From positions 38,341-102,340 of the forward strand of contig CAJOCR010000015.1 in NCBI GenBank assembly GCA_905236755.1: DNA of 64,000 nt. Reading direction: 5' to 3'. A model generated the notes under the pieces. The model had not been told where the DNA came from. It worked only from the letters and a program-made list of their open reading frames with translations, and did no database searches. Every line of letters begins with the position of its first letter. The first letter of the stretch is position 1. Shown piece by piece: positions 48,497-57,521 of this stretch. This DNA is from an uncultured Prevotella sp. GTDB taxonomy: Bacteria; Bacteroidota; Bacteroidia; Bacteroidales; Bacteroidaceae. Made by a program: the position numbers and the translations under genes.

Positions 48497-49678
48497 ATGA
48501 ATATTATTCTTAGATATCATCGATGGAGACAATCTCATGCAGACAGCATGATAGTAAAACTTGCTGACCGTTTTGTTATTGCAGCTGATGGACTAATACG
48601 ACTTAATCATATGGATTTTGCAGCTCGCCTGTCGTTTAATACAATAATGGCTATTATTCCCATTTTTGCAATTATTTTTGCAGTAAGTAAAGGCTTTGGG
48701 TTTGAGGAAGAGGTCGCTAGAGTATGTAAGGAGTTTTTTTCCAGTCAGCCACAGGCAGCCGATGCTATAATTAGTCTTGCTCATTCATATATAGTATATA
48801 CGCATACAGGATGGTTTGTTGGTATAGCCTTGTTATTTATGCTTTATACCGTTATAATGCTTATTCGTGATATAGAAAGTGTTTTTAATAGTATATGGCA
48901 TGTTAAGCGTGAACGTGATTTGAAGCGAACTATAGTTGATTATGTTGCAATGATTTTCATAGTGCCGTTTCTTCTAATTCTATTTTCAGGGGTGAGTGTG
49001 TTTTTAAATACTATTCTTGAAAGTATTCCTGGTTTTTTATTGTGGCAGCCTGTTAGCAAGTTTATAGTAAGTGTAATGCTTCCAGTGATAGTACTTTGGT
49101 TGTTTTTTATGCTTACTTTTTTATTCGTTCCAAATACAAAAGTTAGGTTACGTTATGTTTGGCTGCCTGCTTTGATAGCTGCATTAATGACTATTCTTTT
49201 GCAGAAATGCTATTTCTATTTCCAAATATTATTCACCAGCTACAGCATTATATATGGCTCTTTTGCGGCATTACCGCTCTTCCTCTTATGGGTGCAGATA
49301 TCATGGTATATTATTCTGGGGTGTGTAGAGTTATGTCATGCCAATCAGAAACTTGATACTTTTGGGTTGTCAGAAACAACAATGCCAAGCATAAAGCAGC
49401 ATATTGCCGAGTGCAGGCTGGTATTTGAATATTTCTGTCAACGTCAGAAGCGTGGTGCTAATTCTTGTGATATTGACGAAATAAAAAAGCAAACAGGATT
49501 AAGTTATGCTGTTCTGCAACGTGTTGTACCACATATGGTTAAGGCTCGGTTGCTTAGTCGAACCTTGAATGCAGAAGATGTTTCTAAGGCGGTATATATA
49601 TTACGGTGTAAAGCTGATATCAGTGATGAACAGTTCCTTAATGCTATTATGGGTACTTCTATACCTATAGTTTGTTGA
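48497..49678 (+). CDS. YihY/BrkB-family inner-membrane protein
   Basis: A 393-residue membrane protein with about six helices. RLSFNTIMAIIPIFAIIFAVSKGFG, IESVFNSIWHVKRERDLKRTIVDYVAMIFIVPFLL and YGSFAALPLFLLWVQISWYIILGCVELCHA are the conserved BrkB blocks. The C-terminal 100 residues form a soluble extension, winged-helix-like by eye (IDEIKKQTGLSYAVLQRVVPHMVKARLLSR), as in many Bacteroidetes members. The family was once annotated as ribonuclease BN in error; its transport function is unresolved. The ATG at 48497 is used because the upstream in-frame ATG precedes the promoter. Confidence 0.9.
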   Translation: MNIILRYHRWRQSHADSMIVKLADRFVIAADGLIRLNHMDFAARLSFNTIMAIIPIFAIIFAVSKGFGFEEEVARVCKEFFSSQPQAADAIISLAHSYIVYTHTGWFVGIALLFMLYTVIMLIRDIESVFNSIWHVKRERDLKRTIVDYVAMIFIVPFLLILFSGVSVFLNTILESIPGFLLWQPVSKFIVSVMLPVIVLWLFFMLTFLFVPNTKVRLRYVWLPALIAALMTILLQKCYFYFQILFTSYSIIYGSFAALPLFLLWVQISWYIILGCVELCHANQKLDTFGLSETTMPSIKQHIAECRLVFEYFCQRQKRGANSCDIDEIKKQTGLSYAVLQRVVPHMVKARLLSRTLNAEDVSKAVYILRCKADISDEQFLNAIMGTSIPIVC

Positions 49679-50801
49679 GCCAGCGTCTTATAGGAATATC
49701 ATAGCAACGCATTATAAGCCATGCTAAGATTATAATGCCAGAAGTTACTGCTATCGAAAGGTATAGGCATTGTGAGAGATTGTAGATTTGATGTTTAATC
49801 ATCCAAGCGTAGAATAGGTACATAAATGGATAATGGATGATGTATAACGGGTATGATATTTCACCCAGGAAATGACAGATAGTTGTTGTTTTGTGGTCTG
49901 TTGTTTTTCCAGAAGCTCCAATCCATATTAGTATCGGGAAAACGATGATTATGCAAAAACTTTCGAATAATCCGTTCCAAGTGTTGTAAGGAACGGCGAA
50001 AAGGAGAAAAAGAATGATGCTACATATCCAAAAACTGCCTCGTATCTCAATTGGTTTAAAGATGCGAGATAAAAACATACCCATCGTATATGGAAACATC
50101 ATACGAAGCATACCACCCCAGAAATTTATGTTGTCCATTGTCCAGCCAACGCCAAACGAGCCCGTATGTGCTACGTCGGCAATGGTAAACCATGCAAGAA
50201 TAATTCCGAGACAGGTTGTTATTATGCCTAAGATGCGTGTAGATAGTCGGTGAATAAATAGCGCATAAAGTATGTTTCCTATATACTCAAAGAACAGCGA
50301 CCATGCAGGTCCATTCAATGGATACATTTCTCCGTTTCCTCTTATTTCGTAATTGCATCCAGGTACAGCTGGAATCATAAATATTGCTGCTAACAGTGAT
50401 AACATCATCATTGATGTAGCAATGTGTTTGCCGTCCCATGTGACAGCGCCTTGAATAATAAATGTAACCAGTCCAATAATAGCGCCAAGAACAACCATTG
50501 GATGTAGTCGTATTATTCGTCTGCGGAAGAATTCTTTCGTGGTAAATCCTTTTTGCCATCTGCTGTCATAGGCATATCCGATGACAAATCCTGAGAGAAT
50601 GAAGAAGAAGTCTACGGCAAGATAGCCATGATTGAATGTTGTTATCATCCCGTCACTTACTCCATTTACATATCCTGCAAATCCCAACCCTTCAAAAACG
50701 TGGTACCATAGTACTAATAGTGCAGCTACTCCGCGTAATCCGTCAAGAATGTGGTAATGAGGTTTGGTATCAGAAAAGTTATAATGAATAGAGTTGTTCA
50801 T
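49665..50801 (-). CDS. Acyltransferase-3 family membrane protein
   Basis: A 378-residue protein with about ten transmembrane helices. The N-terminal LDGLRGVAALLVLWYHVFE supplies the catalytic His and Arg motif, and VDFFFILSGFVIGYAYDSRW the second conserved block. FFRRRIIRLHPMVVLGAII follows. Such proteins acetylate or acylate surface polysaccharides, peptidoglycan or lipids using acyl-CoA. No polysaccharide-synthesis genes are adjacent, so the acceptor is unknown. Its 3' end overlaps the BrkB gene by 14 bases in convergent orientation. Confidence 0.9.
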   Translation of the reverse strand: MNNSIHYNFSDTKPHYHILDGLRGVAALLVLWYHVFEGLGFAGYVNGVSDGMITTFNHGYLAVDFFFILSGFVIGYAYDSRWQKGFTTKEFFRRRIIRLHPMVVLGAIIGLVTFIIQGAVTWDGKHIATSMMMLSLLAAIFMIPAVPGCNYEIRGNGEMYPLNGPAWSLFFEYIGNILYALFIHRLSTRILGIITTCLGIILAWFTIADVAHTGSFGVGWTMDNINFWGGMLRMMFPYTMGMFLSRIFKPIEIRGSFWICSIILFLLFAVPYNTWNGLFESFCIIIVFPILIWIGASGKTTDHKTTTICHFLGEISYPLYIIHYPFMYLFYAWMIKHQIYNLSQCLYLSIAVTSGIIILAWLIMRCYDIPIRRWLNKL

Positions 50802-51106
50802 GTTTTTATGTTGTTTACTGTTAGTTAGTTATTTACTAAAGTTTCGCAAGCTCTGCTTGCTCCGTAGTTATAGGGAGTTAGAAGGAGATAGAAGAAGATA
50901 TAAGACATTTGCTTTTTGTTGTATTGTCCTCTATCTTCGCCGCAGAAAGCGGCATAACTCCCTTTTACTTCCTTTATCTTCTGAACTTGCTAAAGTTCAG
51001 TTTATTTATTTGCAAAAATACATTTTTGTAATTGAAATACCAAATAATTATGTAACTATTGAGTTTATTTTGTAACTTTGCACTTTAAAGATTAAATATT
51101 CAATAA
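50802..51106. repeat. Intergenic region rich in hairpins (GGGAGTTA type)
   Basis: GGGAGTTA (50873-50880) is inverted as TAACTCCC (50955-50962), with purine-rich AGAAGGAGATAGAAG and its pyrimidine inverse inside. Nested small stems are GCAAGC-TCT-GCTTGC (50846-50860), GCCGC-AGAAA-GCGGC (50939-50953) and CTGAACTT-GCTA-AAGTTCAG (50981-51000). TAACTTTG (51073-51080) is a -7 element for ettA without a clear -33. No ORF. Confidence 0.65.
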
Positions 51107-52804
51107 ATGGCGACAGTAGACGACAAGAAGATTATCTTCTCAATGGTGGGTGTATCTAAGATTATCCCCCAGAACCAGAAACAGATTCTGAAGGACATTT
51201 ACCTTTCGTTCTTCTATGGTGCTAAAATCGGTATTATCGGTCTTAATGGTGCAGGTAAGTCAACATTGATGAAAATCATTGCTGGCTTGGTAGAACCAAC
51301 TAAGGGTGAAGTAGTGTGGAGCCCTGGTTATAGTGTAGGCTATCTTCCGCAGGATCCTCCTCTTAACGAGGAAAAAACAGTTAAAGAGAATATTCAAGAG
51401 GGTGTTCTGCAGATATATGACACATTGAAGGAGTATGATGAGATAAATGTGAAATTCGGTCTTGAAGAGTATTATAGTGATGCCAGTAAGATGGATAAGC
51501 TGATGGCTCGTCAGGCAGAGCTACAGGATATTATTGATTCTACCGATGCTTGGAATATTGATTCAAAGCTTGAACGTGCTATGGATGCTCTTCATTGTCC
51601 TCCTGGCGACTGGCCTGTTACTAACCTTTCAGGTGGTGAGCGTCGTCGTGTGGCATTGTGTAAACTATTGCTTACTAAGCCCGATGTGCTTCTTCTTGAT
51701 GAGCCTACCAACCATCTTGATGCCGAGAGTATTGATTGGTTGGAGCAGCATTTGCAGCAGTATGAGGGTACAGTTATAGCTGTTACTCACGACCGTTACT
51801 TCCTTGATGATGTGTCAGAGTGGATTCTTGAACTCGACCGTGGTGAGGGTATTCCTTGGAAGGGTAATTATTCTTCATGGCTTGACCAGAAGACTAAGCG
51901 TATGGCTCAGGAAGAGAAGAGTGCTTCAAAGCGTAGAAAAACCCTTGAACGTGAGCTTGAATGGGTTCGTATGGCTCCTAAGGCTCGTCAGGCTAAGGGT
52001 AAGGCTCGTCTTAACAACTACGAGCAGATGCTTAATGAGGAACAGAAAGAGCGTGAAGAGAAACTTGAGATATTCATTCCAAATGGTCCTCGTTTGGGTA
52101 ATAAAGTTATTGAAGCTCATAATGTAAAAAAGGCTTTTGGTGATAAAGTTCTATTTAATGATCTTAATTTCACTTTGCCGCCAAATGGTATTGTAGGTGT
52201 TATTGGTCAGAATGGTGCAGGAAAGACTACTCTTTTCCGTATGATTATGGGACTTGAGAGTGTTGATGGCGGTGAGTTTGCTGTTGGTGAAACTGTAAAA
52301 CTTGCTTATGTTGATCAGCAGCATAAGGATATTGATCCTAACAAGACTGTGTATGAAGTTGTTTCTCAGGGTAATGAGACTTTGCGCATTGGTGGTCGTG
52401 ATGTTAATGCACGTGCCTACCTTTCTCGTTTCAATTTCTCAGGCACAGATCAGAGTAAGCTTTGTGGTGTGCTTTCTGGTGGCGAGCGCAATCGCTTGCA
52501 GTTGGCACTTGCCTTGAAGCAGGAGGGAAATGTGCTTCTCCTTGATGAGCCAACCAACGATATTGATGTTAATACACTTCGTGCTCTTGAAGAAGGTCTT
52601 GAGGCATTTGCAGGCTGTGCAGTAGTAATTAGTCACGACCGCTGGTTCCTTGATCGTATCTGTACACATATTCTTGCCTTTGAGGGCAATGGCGAGGTTG
52701 TTTATTTTGAGGGTGACTATTCTGATTACGAAATAAACAAGGCTCGTAGATTGGGTAATGATGAAATCAAGAAAACAAGATACCGCAAGTTGATGGAAGA
52801 CTAA
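51107..52804 (+). CDS. ettA: Energy-dependent translational throttle protein EttA (ABC-F)
   Basis: A 565-residue cytosolic ABC-F protein with two ATPase domains and no membrane part. Domain 1 has GLNGAGKST, NLSGGERRRVALCKLLL and LLLDEPTNHLD; domain 2 has GQNGAGKTT, VLSGGERNRLQLALALK and LLLDEPTNDID. The linker (about 245-320, charged, ERELEWVRMAPKARQAKGKARL) binds at the ribosomal E site. EttA senses ADP/ATP ratio and controls the first elongation step. The N-terminal IIFSMVGVSKIIPQNQKQILKDI and length match EttA rather than resistance-type ABC-F proteins. Confidence 0.95.
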   Translation: MATVDDKKIIFSMVGVSKIIPQNQKQILKDIYLSFFYGAKIGIIGLNGAGKSTLMKIIAGLVEPTKGEVVWSPGYSVGYLPQDPPLNEEKTVKENIQEGVLQIYDTLKEYDEINVKFGLEEYYSDASKMDKLMARQAELQDIIDSTDAWNIDSKLERAMDALHCPPGDWPVTNLSGGERRRVALCKLLLTKPDVLLLDEPTNHLDAESIDWLEQHLQQYEGTVIAVTHDRYFLDDVSEWILELDRGEGIPWKGNYSSWLDQKTKRMAQEEKSASKRRKTLERELEWVRMAPKARQAKGKARLNNYEQMLNEEQKEREEKLEIFIPNGPRLGNKVIEAHNVKKAFGDKVLFNDLNFTLPPNGIVGVIGQNGAGKTTLFRMIMGLESVDGGEFAVGETVKLAYVDQQHKDIDPNKTVYEVVSQGNETLRIGGRDVNARAYLSRFNFSGTDQSKLCGVLSGGERNRLQLALALKQEGNVLLLDEPTNDIDVNTLRALEEGLEAFAGCAVVISHDRWFLDRICTHILAFEGNGEVVYFEGDYSDYEINKARRLGNDEIKKTRYRKLMED

Positions 52805-52831
52805 AGGCGTTTAACGTTTTGATATAATAAA

Positions 52832-52876
52832 AAAGGCTCCCTCTTTCCAATTTCTTTTGGAGAGAGGGAGTTTCTT
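52832..52876. terminator. Bidirectional terminator after ettA
   Basis: CTCCCTCTTTCC (52837-52848) pairs with GGAGAGAGGGAG (52859-52870), one G-U pair, preceded by an A-run and followed by TTTCTTT. It serves convergent ettA and the TPM operon. Confidence 0.8.
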
Positions 52877-52923
52877 TATGTTACTATTATTAAGAACTTA
52901 TTACTATTAAGTGGTTTAATCTG

Positions 52924-53754
52924 TTACCAGGAAGCACCGCCTCCTCCGCCACCGAAGGAGCCTCCTCCAAATCCGCCGAAACCACCACCGAAACTTCCGC
53001 TGCTGCCGAAACCGCCTCCATGACTGTGGTGTGAACCTGAATTTAGAAGTGCGCCCCATGTGGCAGCTTCTATTATGTCGTCAATTCCGTTTCTGCCACG
53101 GCGACCACCTCCGCGATTTCCTCCACCACGATTTTTATCATGATATACAGAAGCAATGAGTATAATAATAAACATTATAAGAGTAAAGACAATGATTCCC
53201 ACTCCAACATCATCATCCTCATTCATATATGTTTCTTCATCGAATTCGCCTTTGGCAATAGGCATTAGCTTATTTAGTGCAGCCCATATTCCGCCACTAT
53301 AGTCATTTTCCTTGAAGAAGGGAACCATCTCGTTGCGTGCAATGCGTGTGCAGAGAGCATCGGGTAGGGGACCTTCCATGCCGTATCCAGTAGCTATGAA
53401 CGCTTGTCCGTTGGTGCTGTTCTTTGGTTTTACAAGAACGATTATTCCGTTATTATATTTCTTGTTACCCACACCCCATTTCTGTCCCAATCTCTGTGCA
53501 AAGTCAGCTTTGTCGTAATCGCCAAGGTCGTTTACTGTTACCACCACAATCTGATTGGACGTTTCTCGTGCAAAGCGTTCCAAGGTGTCCTCCATTGCCT
53601 GTGCATCTGGGATTATTCCTGCAAAGTCGTTAACCAGTCGTGGTGGATTAGGCTTTTCGGGAATTACGTCACCACTCTTTGCTGCTGTAGTTAGTGCAAA
53701 GAGAAAAGTGAGTATGAGTAGGGTAATATGTTTAATCTTCATAGATGATTTCAT
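52924..53754 (-). CDS. TPM-domain membrane protein with glycine-rich tail
   Basis: A 276-residue precursor: signal peptide (to about TTAAKSG), a TPM/YgcG domain (about 35-165; VNDFAGIIPDAQAMEDTLERFARETSNQIVVVTVNDLGDYD, GNKKYNNGIIVLVKP, ATGYGMEGPLPDAL), one transmembrane helix (about 185-203) and a tail of GGGF/GGSF repeats ending GGGASW. TPM proteins in plants and cyanobacteria aid photosystem II repair, but bacterial YgcG-type members have no settled role; those paired with LemA are thought to act at the membrane. Its start overlaps the previous gene by 23 bases, or 11 if the second Met is used. Confidence 0.9.
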   Translation of the reverse strand: MKSSMKIKHITLLILTFLFALTTAAKSGDVIPEKPNPPRLVNDFAGIIPDAQAMEDTLERFARETSNQIVVVTVNDLGDYDKADFAQRLGQKWGVGNKKYNNGIIVLVKPKNSTNGQAFIATGYGMEGPLPDALCTRIARNEMVPFFKENDYSGGIWAALNKLMPIAKGEFDEETYMNEDDDVGVGIIVFTLIMFIIILIASVYHDKNRGGGNRGGGRRGRNGIDDIIEAATWGALLNSGSHHSHGGGFGSSGSFGGGFGGFGGGSFGGGGGGASW

Positions 53755-54169
53755 TACTCAGTTCGTTGTTTTCCTCCTTGTCAGCAGGGAAAAAGGCCGA
53801 CAACTGTTCGCCTATCAGATGAATGGCTTGACAAAGTCCTTGACATGGCTCACCTGTTTTTAACTTATCGCCAAGTTGTTGCAGAGCTTTATTCCAAAAG
53901 CCTTCTGGCACGCAATTGTTTATGCCTTCATCGCCAATTATTGCAAACTTGCGCGATTTATATGCAACGAATATAAGAACAGCGTTTCTGCGTTCAGTTT
54001 TGAATAGTCCTAACTTGTAGAACTTCCTCAATGCCTTTTTGTATGGACTGCCCCAGCATCGGGGAGTTATGTGAACACATATCTCTCCCGATGTGCAATG
54101 CTCTGCTTCTGCAATGGCATCAACAACGCGTTGCTGTTCTTCGGTTTTAAGAAAATCAGTTAAAGCCAT
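53732..54169 (-). CDS. TPM-domain protein, second member of the LemA operon
   Basis: A 145-residue protein consisting of a TPM domain without signal peptide or membrane helix: IAEAEHCTSGEICVHITPRCWGSP, RRNAVLIFVAYKSRKFAIIGDEGINNCVPEGFWNKALQQL. It appears cytosolic or carried by its partners. It starts on the last base of lemA and overlaps the next TPM gene, so all three are translationally coupled. Function unknown. Confidence 0.88.
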   Translation of the reverse strand: MALTDFLKTEEQQRVVDAIAEAEHCTSGEICVHITPRCWGSPYKKALRKFYKLGLFKTERRNAVLIFVAYKSRKFAIIGDEGINNCVPEGFWNKALQQLGDKLKTGEPCQGLCQAIHLIGEQLSAFFPADKEENNELSNEIIYED

Positions 54170-54756
54170 TAGTCGTCGAAACTTACTTTAGGAGCCTTTT
54201 CAGCGCCAGCTTCTGCCTGAAAATAAGGCTTTGTTTGGAAACCGAACATACCAGCAAAGATGTTCTTTGGGAAAGTGCGAACAGCAGTGTTATAGTTGCG
54301 TGCCACTTCGTTGAAGTTTCTGCGCTCTACTGTGATGCGGTTTTCTGTGCCTTCGAGTTGTGCCTGAAGGTCTCGGAAGTTTTCGTTAGCTTTCAGGTCA
54401 GGATATGCTTCACGCACAGCAAGTAGTTTGCTGAGTGCAGATCCGAGTTCTCCCTGTGCAGCCTGGAATTTCTTGAGTGATGCTTCGTCAAGGTTTGAAG
54501 CGTCAATTTTCACGGATGTTGCGTTTGCGCGAGCCTGAACCACTCCCTCGAGTGTTTCCTTTTCGTGTTTGGCATACCCCTTTACTGTTTGCACAAGGTT
54601 AGGAATGAGGTCGGCTCTGCGTTGATATACATTCTCAACCTGAGCCCATGACTCTTCAACTTTCTGCTGTTCTTTAACAAGTCCGTTGTATGTGCTGATA
54701 GCCCATATTACGATTACAGCAACTACGGCTAAGCCGATGATTAATCCTTTTTTCAT
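54169..54756 (-). CDS. LemA-family membrane protein
   Basis: A 195-residue protein with one N-terminal transmembrane helix (about 4-22, LIIGLAVVAVIVIWAISTYNGLV) and a periplasmic or extracellular helical bundle. VEESWAQVENVYQRRADLIPNLVQTVKGYAKHEKETLEGVVQARA and the closing YNTAVRTFPKNIFAGMFGFQTKPYFQAEAGAEKAPKVSFDD are textbook LemA. LemA with TPM proteins is a common bacterial trio of unknown exact role. First gene of the operon; a minus-strand -7-like TATTTTTG is at 54817-54824. Confidence 0.95.
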   Translation of the reverse strand: MKKGLIIGLAVVAVIVIWAISTYNGLVKEQQKVEESWAQVENVYQRRADLIPNLVQTVKGYAKHEKETLEGVVQARANATSVKIDASNLDEASLKKFQAAQGELGSALSKLLAVREAYPDLKANENFRDLQAQLEGTENRITVERRNFNEVARNYNTAVRTFPKNIFAGMFGFQTKPYFQAEAGAEKAPKVSFDD

Positions 54757-55116
54757 AAGTCGTTATTATGTTATTGTTATTTTTGTTCTTAGACGTTAAT
54801 TCTTTGCATTTGGTTTCAAAAATACTAAGAAATAATTAAAGAACAACAAAAACAGCTTGTTTTTTCAATTTTTTTGCTTGAAAAGCCTAATCAGAATTTA
54901 AAATTACGAGTTATAAATTTGAAATTGATTGCGCAAGCGCAATTACAAATTATGAGTTTGGAATTATGCAAGCAAGAAACGCAAGCTGTTGGTTAGCCCC
55001 CAAGTAATATTGAAATATTAGAAAGCGCTTTGCGCTTCATTTTTCAATATTCAATATTCAATCTTCAATAGCGAAGTTTACTTCGCGCTGGAGAGGGATG
55101 GGAGAGGCTTTGTTAT
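54757..55116. repeat. Intergenic simple-repeat and hairpin region
   Basis: After the lemA -7 element the region has AATTACGAGTTATAAATT-type repeats, GATTGCGCAAGCGCAAT (stem TTGCG-CAAG... around 54930), the shared CTGTTGGTTAGCCCC near 54986, ATTGAAATATT units, GAAAGCGC-TTT-GCGCTTC (55020-55037), tandem TTCAATATTCAAT, and GCGAAG-TTTA-CTTCGC (55071-55086). It is noncoding and resembles 2737-3017 and 63600-64000. Confidence 0.6.
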
Positions 55117-56481
55117 TTATTGAAGTGCAGCATCGAGTTTTTCTTTGAATTTTTCGTCTGATGGTCTGAATGCTTCCGCATTGTGTATTGTTCCATCTGG
55201 ATTGATGATAAGGAAGCGAGGAATAGACATCACACCGAAAGTTTCAGATATAATCTTGTTTTCTTCAGCATTGGCTATGAATTGTGGCCATTGTGGCTTG
55301 TCTTTTGCTATTTTGTTTTGCCATGCCTTTATGTTTTCGTCAAGACTTATGCTTATGAACTGAACATTGTTGTTTTCTTTATATTCCTCTACGTGCTTAG
55401 CGAGTTTCGGAATCTCCATAACACATGGTCCGCACCATGTAGCCCATAGGTCAATATATACAAGTTTGCCTTTGAATTCACTTAGGTGATGCTTGTTACC
55501 TTCGGCATCAGAGAATGTGATGTCGGGGCATGGCATTCCAGCCTTAGTTTTTTTTCTTGCGTCAACAATATATTGAAAGCGTGCAATGATTGCAGAATCA
55601 GCCTTTTCCTTGGCTACTTGCCAGAAAGCATCAATGTTGAATGGGGTGGAGGTGCCCAACATGTTATTGATGGTACTTTCCATGAGCAAGTCGCGAATCT
55701 GTTTGTTGGTTACGTATTTGTCAACAGTGTTTATAAATCCTATGCCATAGTTTTCGGCAGGCATTTCCTTTGTTATTCGTTCTGGAAAATGCGCACGTAT
55801 GAATGTAGATACAAGATCATTGCTAAGGTTCAGAGTGTCGTTAGGGTCAATCTCTGCAACAAGTTTCATGTATCTTTGATCTTCTCTTGGGTCACGATTA
55901 GTTAGATAGTCCTCGTTTTCAAGGAGCGAAAGGCGATGTGCGAGATATGTTTTTTCTATATCTCTCAAGTTTGCCTCTATGTCGTCCTTGTCTTTTAGCT
56001 TTTTAGCCATATTAACCAGGCGAACATAGCACTCATCGAGTTTCTTTGCTGCCTCGGCACGTTTCTTAGAAATAACGTCAAAATTACTTTCTTCGTTGAA
56101 ATCTATCTCTGGCGAGAATTTTGTGAACTCGGTAAATAGTTCGGCTATATCAGCATTAGCTCCTGATAGTTTTCCTGCTACCTTGCCAGCTTTATTGTAT
56201 GAAAGCTTTAGCTTTTGAGTTTTTCCAGGTTCACACACCATAACAAACATATTTCCATCCTGCAGCATTAGAGTTGTGATTGTCTTTACCTTAATGCTGT
56301 TGCAATTGTAGTTGGCTATGCCTTTGTTATTGAATGACAATGTGATGTATTCCCCCTCTGGCGTAGCAAACAAGTGGTTGCTTGTTATTGCAGTGTCGGT
56401 AGTTTCTATTATAATTTGTTGTGCATTCGCAGGCATCATTATGATTATGCCTACAAATGCCAATATACTTTTCCATTTCAT
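55117..56481 (-). CDS. Periplasmic TlpA-like thioredoxin protein (long N-terminal domain)
   Basis: A 454-residue exported protein: signal peptide (to about residue 21), a 290-residue N-terminal domain of beta sandwich plus charged helices, then a thioredoxin-fold TlpA/ResA domain (about 315-454). The redox site is WCGPC (Cys350, Cys353), with the cis-proline segment MSIPRFLIINPDG. Such proteins reduce or shuffle disulfides in the periplasm. It is the last gene of the susC-susD operon, 13 bases after the second TlpA-like gene. Why a SusCD importer carries thioredoxins is unclear; the cargo may be disulfide-rich protein or peptide. Confidence 0.88.
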   Translation of the reverse strand: MKWKSILAFVGIIIMMPANAQQIIIETTDTAITSNHLFATPEGEYITLSFNNKGIANYNCNSIKVKTITTLMLQDGNMFVMVCEPGKTQKLKLSYNKAGKVAGKLSGANADIAELFTEFTKFSPEIDFNEESNFDVISKKRAEAAKKLDECYVRLVNMAKKLKDKDDIEANLRDIEKTYLAHRLSLLENEDYLTNRDPREDQRYMKLVAEIDPNDTLNLSNDLVSTFIRAHFPERITKEMPAENYGIGFINTVDKYVTNKQIRDLLMESTINNMLGTSTPFNIDAFWQVAKEKADSAIIARFQYIVDARKKTKAGMPCPDITFSDAEGNKHHLSEFKGKLVYIDLWATWCGPCVMEIPKLAKHVEEYKENNNVQFISISLDENIKAWQNKIAKDKPQWPQFIANAEENKIISETFGVMSIPRFLIINPDGTIHNAEAFRPSDEKFKEKLDAALQ

Positions 56482-56494
56482 ACAAAATCCCTGT

Positions 56495-57517
56495 TTATAG
56501 ATGTTGTTTCAAGATTTCCTCTATCTCTTCTACACTTTGTGGCGATTTCATTACTTTTCCATCGGGTGCAATCATAACAAAATAAGGCACTCCGTTTCCA
56601 ATTTGGTATTTTGTAAACAGATCGTTGTAGCCTTGAGCTGTAGTGCGATACTGTTGCCATTTCTGTGGATGTTTGTTCATAGCATTGCGCCATGCATTGT
56701 CTTTCACGTCAATAGAGAGGTCAATGATAGTAAATCCATCTTTGTATTTCTCTCCAAGTTTTTCCAATTTGGGGAAAGCAGCAAGACATTGACCACACCA
56801 GCTTGCCCAGAAATCAATCAGAACAAATCGTCCGTCCTGTGGCACAACATCTTTGAGATGAGTAATCTTGTTGTCCTTGTCGTATATTTCAAGGTCGATA
56901 AGTTCTGCGCCTACAGTTGTTTTTCTTGCATATTCCACACGCCATTTATATTCTTCAAATCGTGAAGGATCATCTGGTACAGCAGTTATTGCCTTTGCCA
57001 GGCGTTCCACTTCTGCTTTTTGTAACCCATAGCCACGTTTCAACATGTTGTTTACGAGCATGGCAGAAACAACAGATGTAGGGTGTGTATTGATGAATTT
57101 CCATGCTAATGAGTCGTTGTCTCGCCATTCACCCATGTTCAATAGTTCATCATAGTCACGTTGAATTTGTGTGCCATGTATTTTCAAATCCTTGTCAACA
57201 GTTATCTCGTCGTTAGAGATAAACATATCTATGTAGTTCCAGTGAATAGAATCATCTGGCCAATGGTTCTTTTCAATTAAATCAAGGTTGTTTGTTGTAA
57301 GTGTTCCTATTACCGGATGCTTTACGCTTCCTTTTAGTATGAATCTGCCGTTTTTCACTACAGCCGAAGCACATTCGGTGATAGAGTCTTCATTCTCGCC
57401 AACACCAACTACAGTTCCATCAGGAAGCGATGGTACGTATCCCTTGATAACAAATCCTTTTTGTGCGTAGCTGCTCATAGTTATTATAGCGAGCAGCACC
57501 AAAATTATTTTCTTCAT
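56495..57517 (-). CDS. Periplasmic TlpA-like thioredoxin protein with DUF4369-like domain
   Basis: A 340-residue exported protein: signal peptide (to about SSYAQ, residue 19), an N-terminal beta-sandwich of the DUF4369 kind (about 22-110, FVIKGYVPSLPDGTVV... GRFILKGSV), a helical linker, and a thioredoxin domain (about 200-340) with WCGQC (Cys241, Cys244) and cis-proline segment GVPYFVMIAPDG. Both active-site cysteines are present. It lies four bases downstream of the metallohydrolase-like lipoprotein gene, so the genes are coupled. Probably a periplasmic disulfide reductase. Confidence 0.9.
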   Translation of the reverse strand: MKKIILVLLAIITMSSYAQKGFVIKGYVPSLPDGTVVGVGENEDSITECASAVVKNGRFILKGSVKHPVIGTLTTNNLDLIEKNHWPDDSIHWNYIDMFISNDEITVDKDLKIHGTQIQRDYDELLNMGEWRDNDSLAWKFINTHPTSVVSAMLVNNMLKRGYGLQKAEVERLAKAITAVPDDPSRFEEYKWRVEYARKTTVGAELIDLEIYDKDNKITHLKDVVPQDGRFVLIDFWASWCGQCLAAFPKLEKLGEKYKDGFTIIDLSIDVKDNAWRNAMNKHPQKWQQYRTTAQGYNDLFTKYQIGNGVPYFVMIAPDGKVMKSPQSVEEIEEILKQHL

Positions 57518-57521
57518 ACAG